Source: Catellatospora methionotrophica (lineage in GTDB: Bacteria; Actinomycetota; Actinomycetes; Mycobacteriales; Micromonosporaceae). Taken from it: a stretch of 64,000 nt of DNA. The notes beneath the pieces were generated by a model. The model saw nothing but the letters and a program-made list of their open reading frames with translations, was not told where the DNA came from and made no database searches. The stretch is taken from contig NZ_JAAOTJ010000003.1 of NCBI RefSeq assembly GCF_011297335.1, positions 62,001-126,000 of the forward strand, given 5' to 3'. Below are positions 55,772 to 64,000 of this stretch, in pieces. Position numbers and translations under genes: made by a program. Within the stretch, counting starts at the first letter, position 1. Every line of letters starts with the position of its first letter.

Positions 55772-56350
55772 TCATTCGACGTTGACGCCGAAGTCACGGG
55801 CGATGCCGGCCAGGCCAGAAGCATAGCCCTGCCCGATCGCCCGGAACTTCCACTCGCCATTGCGCCGGTAGACCTCACCGAAGATCATCGCCGTCTCGGT
55901 CGAGGCGTCCTCGGACAGGTCGTAGCGCGCCAGTTCCCCGCCGTCGACCTGGTTCAGGATGCGAATGTAGGCGTTACGGACCAGCCCGAAGGACTGCCCA
56001 CGGCTGCCCGCATCGTAGATCGACACGGCGATGGTGATCGTCTGCACCTCGGCCGGCACCGCAGCGAGGTCGATCTTGATGGACTCGTCGTCGCCGTCAC
56101 CCTCACCCGTCAGGTTGTCACCGGTGTGCTCCACCGACCCCTCAGGGCTGACCAGGTTGTTGAAGAACACGAAGTGCTGATCCGACAGGATCTTGCCCGA
56201 CCCGTTGAGCATGAGGGCGCTCGCGTCGAGGTCGAAGGCGGCTCCGCTGGTCGTTCGCGTATCCCAGCCGAGGCCGACGATCACCGCAGTCAGGCCGGGG
56301 GCCTGCTTGGAGAGGGAGACATTGCCGCCCTTGCTGAGGCTGACGCCCAT
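55772..56350 (-). CDS. terD: TerD calcium-binding stress protein
   Basis: A 192-residue canonical Ter[61 protein letters not shown] and [20 protein letters not shown]. It is about as long as and very similar to the TerD at 50535-51110, so the two are recent paralogs. ATG at 56350 is preceded by TTCAGGAGGACACAC. The upstream in-frame extension to 56488 is not TerD-like and is rejected. Confidence 0.95.
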   Translation of the reverse strand: MGVSLSKGGNVSLSKQAPGLTAVIVGLGWDTRTTSGAAFDLDASALMLNGSGKILSDQHFVFFNNLVSPEGSVEHTGDNLTGEGDGDDESIKIDLAAVPAEVQTITIAVSIYDAGSRGQSFGLVRNAYIRILNQVDGGELARYDLSEDASTETAMIFGEVYRRNGEWKFRAIGQGYASGLAGIARDFGVNVE

Positions 56351-56598
56351 GTGTGTCCTCCTGAACGTGTGGTGCGACCGGCACTGCTGACGCGCGGTAG
56401 GGACGTAGCCCCTGAGCGCAACGGCGATTGGCACTTTAGCCGCAGGGTCAAATGGTGAGACTGCACTTTCCGCCCATACCGGCCGCACCGCCGCATGACG
56501 TGACGACCGACATGGGTACTGCCGTCCTAGTGTGACGGCTCGATGCGATTCGCTCCCGACGATGCAACACCGCCTGACCGCTCACAGAGACCCGCAGG

Positions 56599-56633
56599 CC
56601 ACCGACTCGGGCATGGTGAGACCGAGTCGGTGG
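56599..56633 (-). terminator. Hairpin terminator after the TerA-like gene
   Basis: A perfect 12-bp stem (CCACCGACTCGG and complement) with an 11-base loop, 20 bases past the stop of the TerA-like gene. The rest of the 300-base gap (56351-56598) holds no gene and must contain the promoter of the downstream terD. Confidence 0.75.
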
Positions 56634-56652
56634 CGCGGTGATACGGACCGGA

Positions 56653-57324
56653 CTATTTGCGGCCCGGTGACCAGTTCATACCCCAACCGTAGGCACGGTC
56701 CAGATCAGCCTGACCACCATTGATGTACCGGACCTCACGTCCGATGGTCAGCCCACCACCCGCCGCCTCGAGCAGCGCGATCGCGCACATGCGGCTACCG
56801 GAACTCTCATCGAGCCGGATCTCGATGGGAGCACCACCCACGGGGTACAGAGTCACCACACCGTCGGCCTTGTCCCAGGCGGGGACGCCTTCGTAGATGA
56901 ACGCGAAGATCAGGACCCGCTTGAGGTGGTCGAGGTGGTCGAGGTTGATGAGCAGGTTCTCTCCACCGCTCGCGGCGCCCGAGCGGTCATCGCCGTCGAG
57001 CTTTATATAAGGATGCTGATCGAGGCTGCCGAAGGAGTTGCCCAGGGCCTGGATGACGCCTTTGCGGCCGTCGACGGTCTCGTAGAGGCAACCGATGTCG
57101 AGGTCGATGGAGTCACTGCCCGACAGAAGCTTCTTCAGAAAGCCCCCGCCGCTGTTGCTGCCTGCCGGTCGGGCGTTCCAATTGAGGTTGATGCGCATCT
57201 GCCCCGATGCGCCGGTCGCCTTGGTCAGCGAGACCTTGGGGCTGCTCTTGGTGAGCGACGTCTTCGACAGGGAGACGGGGGCAGCGGGAGCCGCGCCGGA
57301 CGGACGCTTGTTGTAGTCGACCAC
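56653..57324 (-). CDS. TerA-like tellurium resistance family protein
   Basis: A 223-residue protein. After a linker with repeated SLTK motifs (SLSKTSLTKSSPKVSLTK) comes the TerA/TerD-type domain: GQMRINLNWNARP, SIDLDIGCLYETVDGRKGVI, YIKLDGDDRSGAASGGENLL, LDHLKRVLIFAFIYEGVPAW and the end AYGWGMNWSPGRK. The acidic site reads LDGDDRSG. The start is GTG at 57324 with GGAAGGCACTCC before it. It is the first gene of the ter locus and has its own terminator. Confidence 0.87.
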   Translation of the reverse strand: MVDYNKRPSGAAPAAPVSLSKTSLTKSSPKVSLTKATGASGQMRINLNWNARPAGSNSGGGFLKKLLSGSDSIDLDIGCLYETVDGRKGVIQALGNSFGSLDQHPYIKLDGDDRSGAASGGENLLINLDHLDHLKRVLIFAFIYEGVPAWDKADGVVTLYPVGGAPIEIRLDESSGSRMCAIALLEAAGGGLTIGREVRYINGGQADLDRAYGWGMNWSPGRK

Positions 57325-57368
57325 GGAGTGCCTTCCTACGACGGCGAGCGGGGTGAGAGACCCATATC

Positions 57369-57397
57369 AGGCTAGTGCCGTCGAGGGTGCACGTTAA
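57369..57397 (-). promoter_or_regulatory. Candidate promoter of the TerA-like gene
   Basis: On the minus strand TTAACG (57397-57392), a 17-base spacer and TAGCCT (57374-57369) lie 45 bases upstream of the start codon. Spacing is ideal; both boxes match consensus in about half of positions. Confidence 0.4.
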
Positions 57398-57578
57398 CTG
57401 TCCATCACTATGCATTTCCTGACTAGGCGGACTAGCCCGTCGTCATCCTCGACATCACGTCATCCGATACGAATGGCGCCTGATACTGACCGCACATGGG
57501 CGATCCCCGCTTCTCTCCACCACCCGCCGCCCCTGATCACAATGACGAAGACCTGGCGGGTGGCGCCCTCGTAGCGGC

Positions 57579-58592
57579 TCAGCAGTAGCCGTCGTTCAGA
57601 AAGTCCCGCTCGCCGGGTCGGCCGAGCTCCAGCGGGATGTCGACGTAGCTGGGCAGTTGCCCGTACGCCGTGTTCGGCACGATAAACTCGCGGCCGGTGT
57701 AGCGCTGACGCACACTCTGCTCGCGGGCCGGTCCGCACACCAACGGGTTGGCGTACGTGTTGTACCCCAGACCCACCCCGGTGTTGAGGAAACCCGCGTC
57801 CTGGCACTGGTACAGCACCCCACGCAGCGCCGCCGCGCTGCGCCGACCCCGGTAGCGGTCGGCGAAGTTCGCGAAACACGCCTTGGACTGCGCGCCGTCG
57901 TACGGCGACGGGCCGGCTGCGGCGAGCGCGCCGAGGAAGTCACGGTCGCAGCCGATCGCCGCCGACGGCGCGGCGCCCTGCAGCAGCCTGCCACGGCGGC
58001 AGCCGGTCACGTCCTGGAACGCGCTGACGACGTCCTGACCCCGGCGCAGCCGGGAGTACGCGTAGACGAGGTCGGTCTGCGCGGCGAGCGGGTACGCGCC
58101 GGTATCGCCGAACTGCTCGTCGAGCAGCCGGAACCAGGTCTCGAAGCTGGGCACCTGGGCCCGCTGGTGCGGCGGGAGGGTGTACACGGCCAGGCCGGTG
58201 GGCGTGGACCAGTCTTCCAGGCCCGGGTAGCCGACGTAGGACAGCACGCCGATGCCGACCTTCGCCGGGGTGTCGCCGTAGTCGCGACGTAGCCGCAGGT
58301 ACTGCTCCAGGTTGGTGTTGGAGCCGGCCCAGGCGTACCAGAAGCCCTCGGGGTAGATCGAGCTCTGCCCGACCGCGTGGGTGGTGCCGAACAGCTGCGG
58401 TGAAACGCACCGGACCTGCCGCCGCTGCCAGGCGTCGCGGTACTCGGCCGGGGTGGCGATGCACGAGCCGTACCCGCCCGCCGGGCCCGGCGCGGCCGGG
58501 GCCGGGGACGCGGTCGTGAGGACCAGTCCGCAGATCGCCGCGGCGACGGCGCGCAGCATGCCGCGACCGGTGAGGATGTTTCCGACAAGCAT
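57579..58592 (-). CDS. Exported protein of unknown function
   Basis: A 337-residue protein with signal peptide (GRGMLRAVAAAICGLVLTTA, cleavage near APAAPG). The mature part holds about ten Cys, so it is probably disulfide-bonded, and is rich in Tyr, Trp and Arg (FWYAWAGSNTNLEQYLRLRR, LSYVGYPGLEDWSTPTGLAV, CFANFADRYRGRRSAAALRG), ending in Cys (FLNDGYC). I do not recognise a family or a catalytic motif. The start at 58592 (MLVGNIL) is preceded by GCAGGGACCGCCC; an ATG at residue 12 is also possible. It is divergent from the AfsR-like regulator. Confidence 0.72.
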   Translation of the reverse strand: MLVGNILTGRGMLRAVAAAICGLVLTTASPAPAAPGPAGGYGSCIATPAEYRDAWQRRQVRCVSPQLFGTTHAVGQSSIYPEGFWYAWAGSNTNLEQYLRLRRDYGDTPAKVGIGVLSYVGYPGLEDWSTPTGLAVYTLPPHQRAQVPSFETWFRLLDEQFGDTGAYPLAAQTDLVYAYSRLRRGQDVVSAFQDVTGCRRGRLLQGAAPSAAIGCDRDFLGALAAAGPSPYDGAQSKACFANFADRYRGRRSAAALRGVLYQCQDAGFLNTGVGLGYNTYANPLVCGPAREQSVRQRYTGREFIVPNTAYGQLPSYVDIPLELGRPGERDFLNDGYC

Positions 58593-58822
58593 GGGCGGTC
58601 CCTGCGCTTCGTTGCGGCTGTGCGGCGGCGCGACTGCCCGCCGCCGTCGAGTCTTGCCCACGGCCGACCGGCCAGGCCAGTGACGCGGCCGTGACCAGGA
58701 GACGATTCAGCAGTTCAACCGGGTACGGCAGCGTCGCGTCCCGGGGCCCGCCCAGACCCGGGCTGCTGGCGCGCGGCTGGGCGCGGGCTGGACCGGCGGA
58801 TCAGCCGGTTACGGTTGCCGGT

Positions 58823-60673
58823 GTGCAGGCGGGGGCGGGTGAGGCGATCGGGTTCTCGGTGCTCGGCTCGATCCGGGTCGTACGGGCCGGCGCCGCGCTG
58901 CCACTGGGCGCCCGCCAGCAGCGCCTGGTGCTCGCGCTGCTGGCGGCCCGGGCCGGTGCGCCGGTCTCGGTGGCCGAGCTGGTCGACCTGCTCTGGGACG
59001 AGCAGGCCCCGGCCAGCGCCGTCAATGTCGTCCACCGGCACATCGGCGAGCTGCGGCGGGTGCTCGAACCTGGCCTGCCGCACCGGGCGACCGGTCGGCA
59101 CCTGGTCCGGGAGCTGGCCGGCTACCGGCTGCGCGCCGACGAGCAGTCGCTCGACCTGCTGAGGTTCCGGGCGTTGAGCCGTCAGGCGGCTAGCCGTCTG
59201 CACGACGGCGACCCGGCGTCGGCGCTGCGGCACGCGCTGGACGGGCTGCGGTTGTGGCGAGGCCGCTGCGCCGCGGGCCTGGAACCGCAGTCGCGGCGGC
59301 ATCCGGTGTTCCTAGCGGTGGAGGCCGAACGTGCCCAGGCCGTACGGGAGGCCGCCGACGCCGCCGAGCGGTGCGGCCGGCTGGCGGCGGTGCTGGCCGC
59401 GTTGCGGCAGGCCGCCGAGCAGCATCCGCTCGACGAGTCGCTGCAGAGCCGGTTGCTGCTGGCGCTGGCCGCCGACGGCCGGCAGGCCGAAGCCGTCGAG
59501 GTGTACCGGGCGGTGCGGCACCGGCTCACCCACGAGCTGGGCGTCGAACCGGGTGAGGAGCTGCGGGAGTCCTACGACCGGCTGCTGCACCAGCGCACCC
59601 GGCCGGCGGCTGCCGAGTCGCCGTCGCCGCTGCCCCAGCCCGCGCAGTTGCCACCGGACCTGCCCGGCTTCCACGGCCGCGACGACCTGATCGCCCAGGC
59701 CGGTAAAGCGGTGTCGGCAGGCAGCACGGTGCTGGCGATCGACGGGATGCCCGGGGTCGGCAAGTCCGCCCTGGCCGTGCGCATCGCCCACGAGCTCGCC
59801 GCCGATTACCCCGACGGGCAGCTGTACGCCGACCTGCGCGGCTACGGCTGGGAGCAGCCGATGGGCCCGGCCGAGGCGCTGCGGGGGTTCCTCGGTTCGC
59901 TCGGCGTGGCGCAGGACGCCATCCCGGCCGAGCTGCACGCGCAGGCGGGCCTGTACCGCAGCAGGCTCGCCGGCCGGCGGCTGCTGATCGTGCTCGACAA
60001 CTGCCGTGACGCCGAACAGGTCCGGCACCTGCTGCCCGGCGGCCCTGGCTGCCTGGCTGTCGTCACCGGCCGCAACCGGCTCGCCTCCCTGCAGACCACG
60101 GCCGGGGCACACCCGCTGCCGATGTGCCCGCCGAGCCAGGCCGAGGCCCGCACAGTACTGGTGGGGATGCTCGGCGCCACGCCGGACCTGGACGCGGTCG
60201 ACGCCGTCGTCACGGCGTGCGGGCGGCTGCCGCTCGCGCTGGCAGCTGTGGCGGCCCGCGTGGCAGGGCAACCGGGCGTCACGCTCGCGCGGGTCGCCGA
60301 AGAGCTGGCGCAGGCAGCCGGAACCCTAGACGGCTTCGACGGCGACGATCCGCAGACCGGGCTGCGGGCCGCCTTCTCCTGGTCATACCGGGCATTGACG
60401 CCCGAGGCCGCGCGGCTGTTCCGGCTGCTGCCGGTCCATTCTGGTGCTGGCATCTCGGTCGCCACGGCGGCTGCCGCGGCCGACGTCGGGTTGCGGTCCG
60501 GGCGGGCACTGCTCGGCGAGCTGAGCCGCGCCCACCTGGTCAGCGAGGAACTGCCTGGCCGCTACCGCGCCCACGAGTTGCTGCTGGCGTACGCCGCCGA
60601 GCTGGGCGAGGAGCACGACAGTCCGGCCGCTCGGGCTGCGGCACGGCTGCGGTGCCTGCGGGCCGACCGGTAG
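58823..60673 (+). CDS. AfsR-like BTAD/NB-ARC regulator lacking TPR domain
   Basis: A 616-residue SARP-type regulator. Residues 1-100 are a winged helix DNA-binding domain (FSVLGSIRVVRAGAALPLGA), 100-260 the BTAD domain (LDLLRFRALSRQAASRLHDG), and 280-590 an NB-ARC ATPase with VLAIDGMPGVGKSALAVRIA, LLIVLDNCRDAEQ and CGRLPLALAAVAARVAG. The protein stops right after the winged helix that follows NB-ARC (YRAHELLLAYAAELGEEHD), without the C-terminal TPR array that AfsR and the paralog at 61488 have. The GTG at 58823 is chosen where similarity begins; the frame is open to 58691. Confidence 0.85.
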   Translation: MQAGAGEAIGFSVLGSIRVVRAGAALPLGARQQRLVLALLAARAGAPVSVAELVDLLWDEQAPASAVNVVHRHIGELRRVLEPGLPHRATGRHLVRELAGYRLRADEQSLDLLRFRALSRQAASRLHDGDPASALRHALDGLRLWRGRCAAGLEPQSRRHPVFLAVEAERAQAVREAADAAERCGRLAAVLAALRQAAEQHPLDESLQSRLLLALAADGRQAEAVEVYRAVRHRLTHELGVEPGEELRESYDRLLHQRTRPAAAESPSPLPQPAQLPPDLPGFHGRDDLIAQAGKAVSAGSTVLAIDGMPGVGKSALAVRIAHELAADYPDGQLYADLRGYGWEQPMGPAEALRGFLGSLGVAQDAIPAELHAQAGLYRSRLAGRRLLIVLDNCRDAEQVRHLLPGGPGCLAVVTGRNRLASLQTTAGAHPLPMCPPSQAEARTVLVGMLGATPDLDAVDAVVTACGRLPLALAAVAARVAGQPGVTLARVAEELAQAAGTLDGFDGDDPQTGLRAAFSWSYRALTPEAARLFRLLPVHSGAGISVATAAAAADVGLRSGRALLGELSRAHLVSEELPGRYRAHELLLAYAAELGEEHDSPAARAAARLRCLRADR

Positions 60674-60836
60674 GCAGCTCTGTCGCTGACGGGGACCGGC
60701 GCCGAAGTCTCGCGCTGAGCGAGATGCTGCGGACCCACGGTCACGGCACTGATTCAGCACTTATGTGTCAGTCCATCCGCATCGATGATCCCTAGGCTCG
60801 GCGCACTCACCCGCCGCACCTGCCTAGGGGGTCTCC

Positions 60837-61355
60837 GTGCTGCTGGCATCCGGCGAATCGACCGCCGCGGCGCAGCGCCTGACCGCGCTGCACGCCGACC
60901 ACGCCCCTGCCGTGCTGCGCCTGCTGACGGTGCTGACGCACGGCCAGCGGCAGTCGGCCGAGGACCTGCTGCAGGAGACGATGCTGCGGGCCTGGCGGCA
61001 CCTGGACACGGTGCCCGCCGAGGCCGACGCCGCACGCCGGTGGCTGCTGACCGTCGCCCGGCGGCTGGTCATCGACGGCGTACGGCGCGGCGCGAACCGC
61101 CCGTCGGAGGTCCACGTCGACATGAGCTGGATTGCGGCCGGTGACGACACGACCGGCACCGCGCTGGCCTCGCATGCGATGCGGCAGGCTCTGGGCCGGT
61201 TGAGCCCGGCGCAGCGCCGCCTGCTGTGCGAGGTGTACCTGGTCGGGCGGTCGGCGCAGGAGGTCGCGGGGCGGCTGGGTATGCCGGTCGGCACGGTGAA
61301 GTCCCGGACGCACTACGCGTTGTGCGCGCTGCGCACCAGCCTCAAGGCCGCCTGA
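60837..61355 (+). CDS. ECF-type RNA polymerase sigma factor
   Basis: A 172-residue sigma factor. Region 2 is visible as SAEDLLQETMLRAWRHLDTV with RRWLLTVARRLVIDGVRRG, and region 4 as LGRLSPAQRRLLCEVYLVGR with a helix-turn-helix SAQEVAGRLGMPVGTVKSRT. There is no extra C-terminal domain and no anti-sigma gene adjacent. Start is GTG at 60837 with GGGGGTCTCC before it. It lies between two AfsR-like paralogs. Confidence 0.92.
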   Translation: MLLASGESTAAAQRLTALHADHAPAVLRLLTVLTHGQRQSAEDLLQETMLRAWRHLDTVPAEADAARRWLLTVARRLVIDGVRRGANRPSEVHVDMSWIAAGDDTTGTALASHAMRQALGRLSPAQRRLLCEVYLVGRSAQEVAGRLGMPVGTVKSRTHYALCALRTSLKAA

Positions 61356-61487
61356 GACGCGGCCTGCCGAGCCGCGGTTCCGGCCCGAGGTCAAGTTCAC
61401 AGAGCCGCCGGCCCGGCTGGTCGCGCGCGATGATCCCTGCCACGCTACGGCGATCGTGACCACCTGCACCACACGGATCGCACTCAG

Positions 61488-64000
61488 ATGACCAGCCCAC
61501 TGACCTTCGCCGTACTCGGCCCGGTGCGGGCCTGGCGCGGCGGGTCCGAAATCGACCTCGGCACCCGGCAACAGCGGCTGATCCTCGCACTGCTGCTCGC
61601 CCGTGCCGGAGGTGCGGTCAGCGTCGCGGAGTTCGTCGACCTGCTGTGGGAGTCCGACCCGCCGCCGAGCGCGGTCAACGTCGTACACCGGCACGTGGGC
61701 GTGCTGCGGCGGCGCTTCGAGCCGGGCCTGCCCACGCGGGAGCAGGGTTCGGTGCTGGTCCGCGACGGCGCGCAGTACCGGCTGCGGCTCGACGGCCGTT
61801 CGCTGGACCTGCTGCGTTTCCGGCACCTGGCCGCCCTGGCCCAGTCCGGTTCCGGTGAGCAGGCCGTGGAGCTGTACCGGCAGGCCCTGGCCCTGTGGCG
61901 TGACCGGTGCGCCGCGGGTCTGCACACCGACGGCCGTTCGCACCCGGATTTCGTCGCCGTCGACGGCGAACGGTATGCGGCAGTGCGCGCGGCAGCCGAT
62001 GCGGCGCTGCGCGCCGGGTGCGTTCACGTGGTGCTGCCCGCGCTGCGGCAGGCCGCCGCAGCTGAGCCCCTCGACGAGGCGCTGCAGGCGCGGCTGCTGC
62101 TCGCGCTGGCCGCCGACGGCCGGCGGGCCGAGGCCCTGGCCGCCTTCGCCGACATAGAGCACCGGCTCGCCGACGAACTCGGCATCGTGCCAGGCCCGGA
62201 GCTGCGTGCGGCCCGCGACAGCCTACTCGGCCACGAGGCCCCGACCAGCGCGGCCGAACGCCCTGCCCAGTTGCCGGGTGACCATCCGTACTTCACGGGC
62301 CGCCGTGACGTGCTCGCCGCCGTCGAACAATTGCTGGCCGGGGAGCAGCGGCCGACGGCGCTGGTCGTCGACGGCATGCCCGGCGTCGGCAAGACCACGT
62401 TCGCGGTGCACCTGTCGCACCGGCTGGCCGACCGCTACCCCGACGGGCAGCTGCACGCCGACCTGCGCGGGTTCGACGCCACGGGTGCGGCGATGACGCC
62501 GTCGGAGGCGCTGCGCGGGTTCCTGTGGTCGCTGGGCGTGGCGCCGTCGGCGATCCCCGCGGAGCTGCACGCCCAGGCCGGCCTGTATCGCAGCATCCTG
62601 GCCGAGCGGCGGATGCTGATCCTGCTCGACAACTGCCGCGACGGTGACCAGATCCGGCACCTGCTGCCCGGCACAGGCGCGAGCCTGGTCATCGCGACGA
62701 GCCGCCGCCGGATCACCGGTGTGGCGGGCGCGCACGCGCTGCACCTGAACCTGCTGACCGACGCCGAGGCCCGGGAACTGCTGACCCGTCGGCTCGGGGA
62801 CGTGGTCGCCGCCGACCCTGCCGCCGTCGGGGAGATCATCGTGCGGTGCGGGCGGTTGCCGCTGGCGCTGGCGCTGGTCGCGACCCGCAGCGTCGGCCGG
62901 CCGGGGCTGAGCCTGCCGGAGGTCGCCGGTGAGCTGGCCGGGGCCGACGGGCGGCTGGCCGGTTTCGGCGACGCGTACGCCGACCTGGAGGCGATCTTCT
63001 CCTGGTCGTATCAGGCGCTGTCGCCCGGGGCGGCGCGGCTGTTCCGGCTGCTGCCCCTGCATCCGGGCGCGGACTGGAGCCTGGACGCGGCGGCGGCGCT
63101 GGGCGGGCTGACGCCACGGGCCGCGCGGGGCCTGCTGGCCGAACTCGGCGCGCAGTTGCTGGTGCAGCCCGGTGACGGCCGGTGGCGGATGCACGACCTG
63201 CTGCGCGCCTACGCGGCTGAACTCGGTGAGGAGCACGACGGCGCGGCCGAACGTGACGCGGCCGTCGAGCGGATGTACGACTTCTACGAGCTGAGCGCGT
63301 ACGCGGCGCATCTGCTGGTGCTGCCGCAGGTGCCGCTGCCGGAACCGGAGCCGTCGGTGGTCGCCGGGCGGTCGTTCACCGACCGGGACGAGGCGATGGC
63401 GTGGTTCGCCGCCGAGCAGCGGGTGCTGACCGGCATCGTCGCGCGGGCGGGGCGGCGCGGGCGGCCGGGTACGGCGTGGCGGATCGCGCTGGCGATGCAG
63501 AACTTCTTCCAGGACACGGCACAGTTCAAACAGTGGGCGGCCGTGGCGGGTATCGGCCTGGCCGCGGTAGGCGACGACCTGGTCGCGCGGGCGCTGCTGC
63601 ACCGCAGCCTCGCGGGCGCGTGCTACTTCCTGGGCGATCTCGACGGCGGTCTGTCGCACCTGGACCGGGCGCGGAAGATCTTCGAACGGCTGGGGCTGCG
63701 CACCGAGCAGGGCCATGTCGAGAACAACATCGCTGAGATCCGCCTCGAGCAGGGCCGCTACGACGAAGCGATCGAGCACGCGGGAGCGGCGCAGACCCTG
63801 TTCCGGGCAGAAGGCAACGAGCGGGGTGCGACGACGGCGCTGCTGGCGATCGCGCGGGCGCAGTCCTGGATGGGCCGCCACGAGCCGGCGCTGGGCATGT
63901 TCACCCAGGCGCAGCGGCAGTTCGAGGCCCTCGGTGACCTGCACGGGGTCGGCACGACGCAGGCGTGGCTGGCGCACACGTACTCGATGATCGACGACCT
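61488..64000 (+). CDS. AfsR-like BTAD/NB-ARC/TPR regulator (3' end outside window)
   Basis: At least 837 codons, open to the window edge. Order: winged helix (TFAVLGPVRAWRGGSEIDLG), BTAD, NB-ARC with ALVVDGMPGVGKTTFAVHLS, MLILLDNCRDGDQIRHLLPG and CGRLPLALALVATRSVG, winged helix (WRMHDLLRAYAAELGEEHDG), then a TPR array (LSHLDRARKIFERLGLRTEQ, YDEAIEHAGAAQTLFRAEGN). It is closely related to the regulator at 58823-60673 but keeps the TPR part. Proteins of this class control secondary metabolism or development through DNA binding gated by nucleotide. No Shine-Dalgarno sequence is evident before the ATG. Confidence 0.9.
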   Translation, partial: MTSPLTFAVLGPVRAWRGGSEIDLGTRQQRLILALLLARAGGAVSVAEFVDLLWESDPPPSAVNVVHRHVGVLRRRFEPGLPTREQGSVLVRDGAQYRLRLDGRSLDLLRFRHLAALAQSGSGEQAVELYRQALALWRDRCAAGLHTDGRSHPDFVAVDGERYAAVRAAADAALRAGCVHVVLPALRQAAAAEPLDEALQARLLLALAADGRRAEALAAFADIEHRLADELGIVPGPELRAARDSLLGHEAPTSAAERPAQLPGDHPYFTGRRDVLAAVEQLLAGEQRPTALVVDGMPGVGKTTFAVHLSHRLADRYPDGQLHADLRGFDATGAAMTPSEALRGFLWSLGVAPSAIPAELHAQAGLYRSILAERRMLILLDNCRDGDQIRHLLPGTGASLVIATSRRRITGVAGAHALHLNLLTDAEARELLTRRLGDVVAADPAAVGEIIVRCGRLPLALALVATRSVGRPGLSLPEVAGELAGADGRLAGFGDAYADLEAIFSWSYQALSPGAARLFRLLPLHPGADWSLDAAAALGGLTPRAARGLLAELGAQLLVQPGDGRWRMHDLLRAYAAELGEEHDGAAERDAAVERMYDFYELSAYAAHLLVLPQVPLPEPEPSVVAGRSFTDRDEAMAWFAAEQRVLTGIVARAGRRGRPGTAWRIALAMQNFFQDTAQFKQWAAVAGIGLAAVGDDLVARALLHRSLAGACYFLGDLDGGLSHLDRARKIFERLGLRTEQGHVENNIAEIRLEQGRYDEAIEHAGAAQTLFRAEGNERGATTALLAIARAQSWMGRHEPALGMFTQAQRQFEALGDLHGVGTTQAWLAHTYSMIDD

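Overview
The window is GC-rich actinobacterial DNA. Third codon positions are strongly G/C, starts mix ATG, GTG and TTG, and stop-start overlaps are common. The gene content (PFNA-type kinase/fibronectin cluster, WXG100 proteins, large ter stress locus, AfsR-like regulators) suggests a filamentous actinomycete. Micromonosporaceae is my best guess, by inference only. No tRNA, rRNA or CRISPR array was seen.

Layout. (1) 1-1.9 kb: a cut-off DUF6082-like membrane protein and a macrodomain protein with an unknown C-terminal domain. (2) 2.0-24.0 kb, minus strand: one long operon running from a PP2C phosphatase through an FHA protein, a Ser/Thr kinase, an FHA/helix-turn-helix protein, a 2093-residue fibronectin/cadherin-like surface protein, a MoxR ATPase, a DUF58 protein and a transglutaminase-like membrane protein to an FHA-EccC/FtsK secretion ATPase, two WXG100 proteins and a small partner. 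Most junctions are 4-base ATGA overlaps. This is the PFNA cluster known from bifidobacteria joined to a minimal type VII secretion module. (3) 24.6-30.5 kb: trehalose-6-phosphate synthase, an exported nagZ-namZ pair for cell-wall amino sugar release, and an esterase. (4) 30.7-34.4 kb: an accessory stretch with a DUF1295 membrane enzyme, a small unknown protein, a JAB-like protein, a TOPRIM protein and an internally deleted IS5-type element.

(5) 34.4-38.3 kb, minus strand: a compact cluster consisting of a 12-cysteine precursor peptide, a MauE-like redox membrane protein, a TlpA-like thioredoxin, an ABC exporter and a signal peptidase. I read it as a system that makes, oxidises, exports and trims a disulfide-rich peptide. 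A 36-base dyad lies upstream of the precursor. This is the most interesting part of the window. (6) 38.6-41.3 kb: gnd and pgi of sugar phosphate metabolism.

(7) 41.7-57.3 kb: two small membrane proteins that share an NQAGxDI motif, then a large ter stress locus with TerD, tandem TerD, TerD-FtsK, TerA-like, TelA and TerC/DUF475 proteins and the HAD, StiP and phosphoribosyltransferase accessory enzymes. (8) 57.5-64.0 kb: an exported protein of unknown role, then two AfsR-like BTAD/NB-ARC regulators flanking an ECF-type sigma factor. The second regulator runs off the window.
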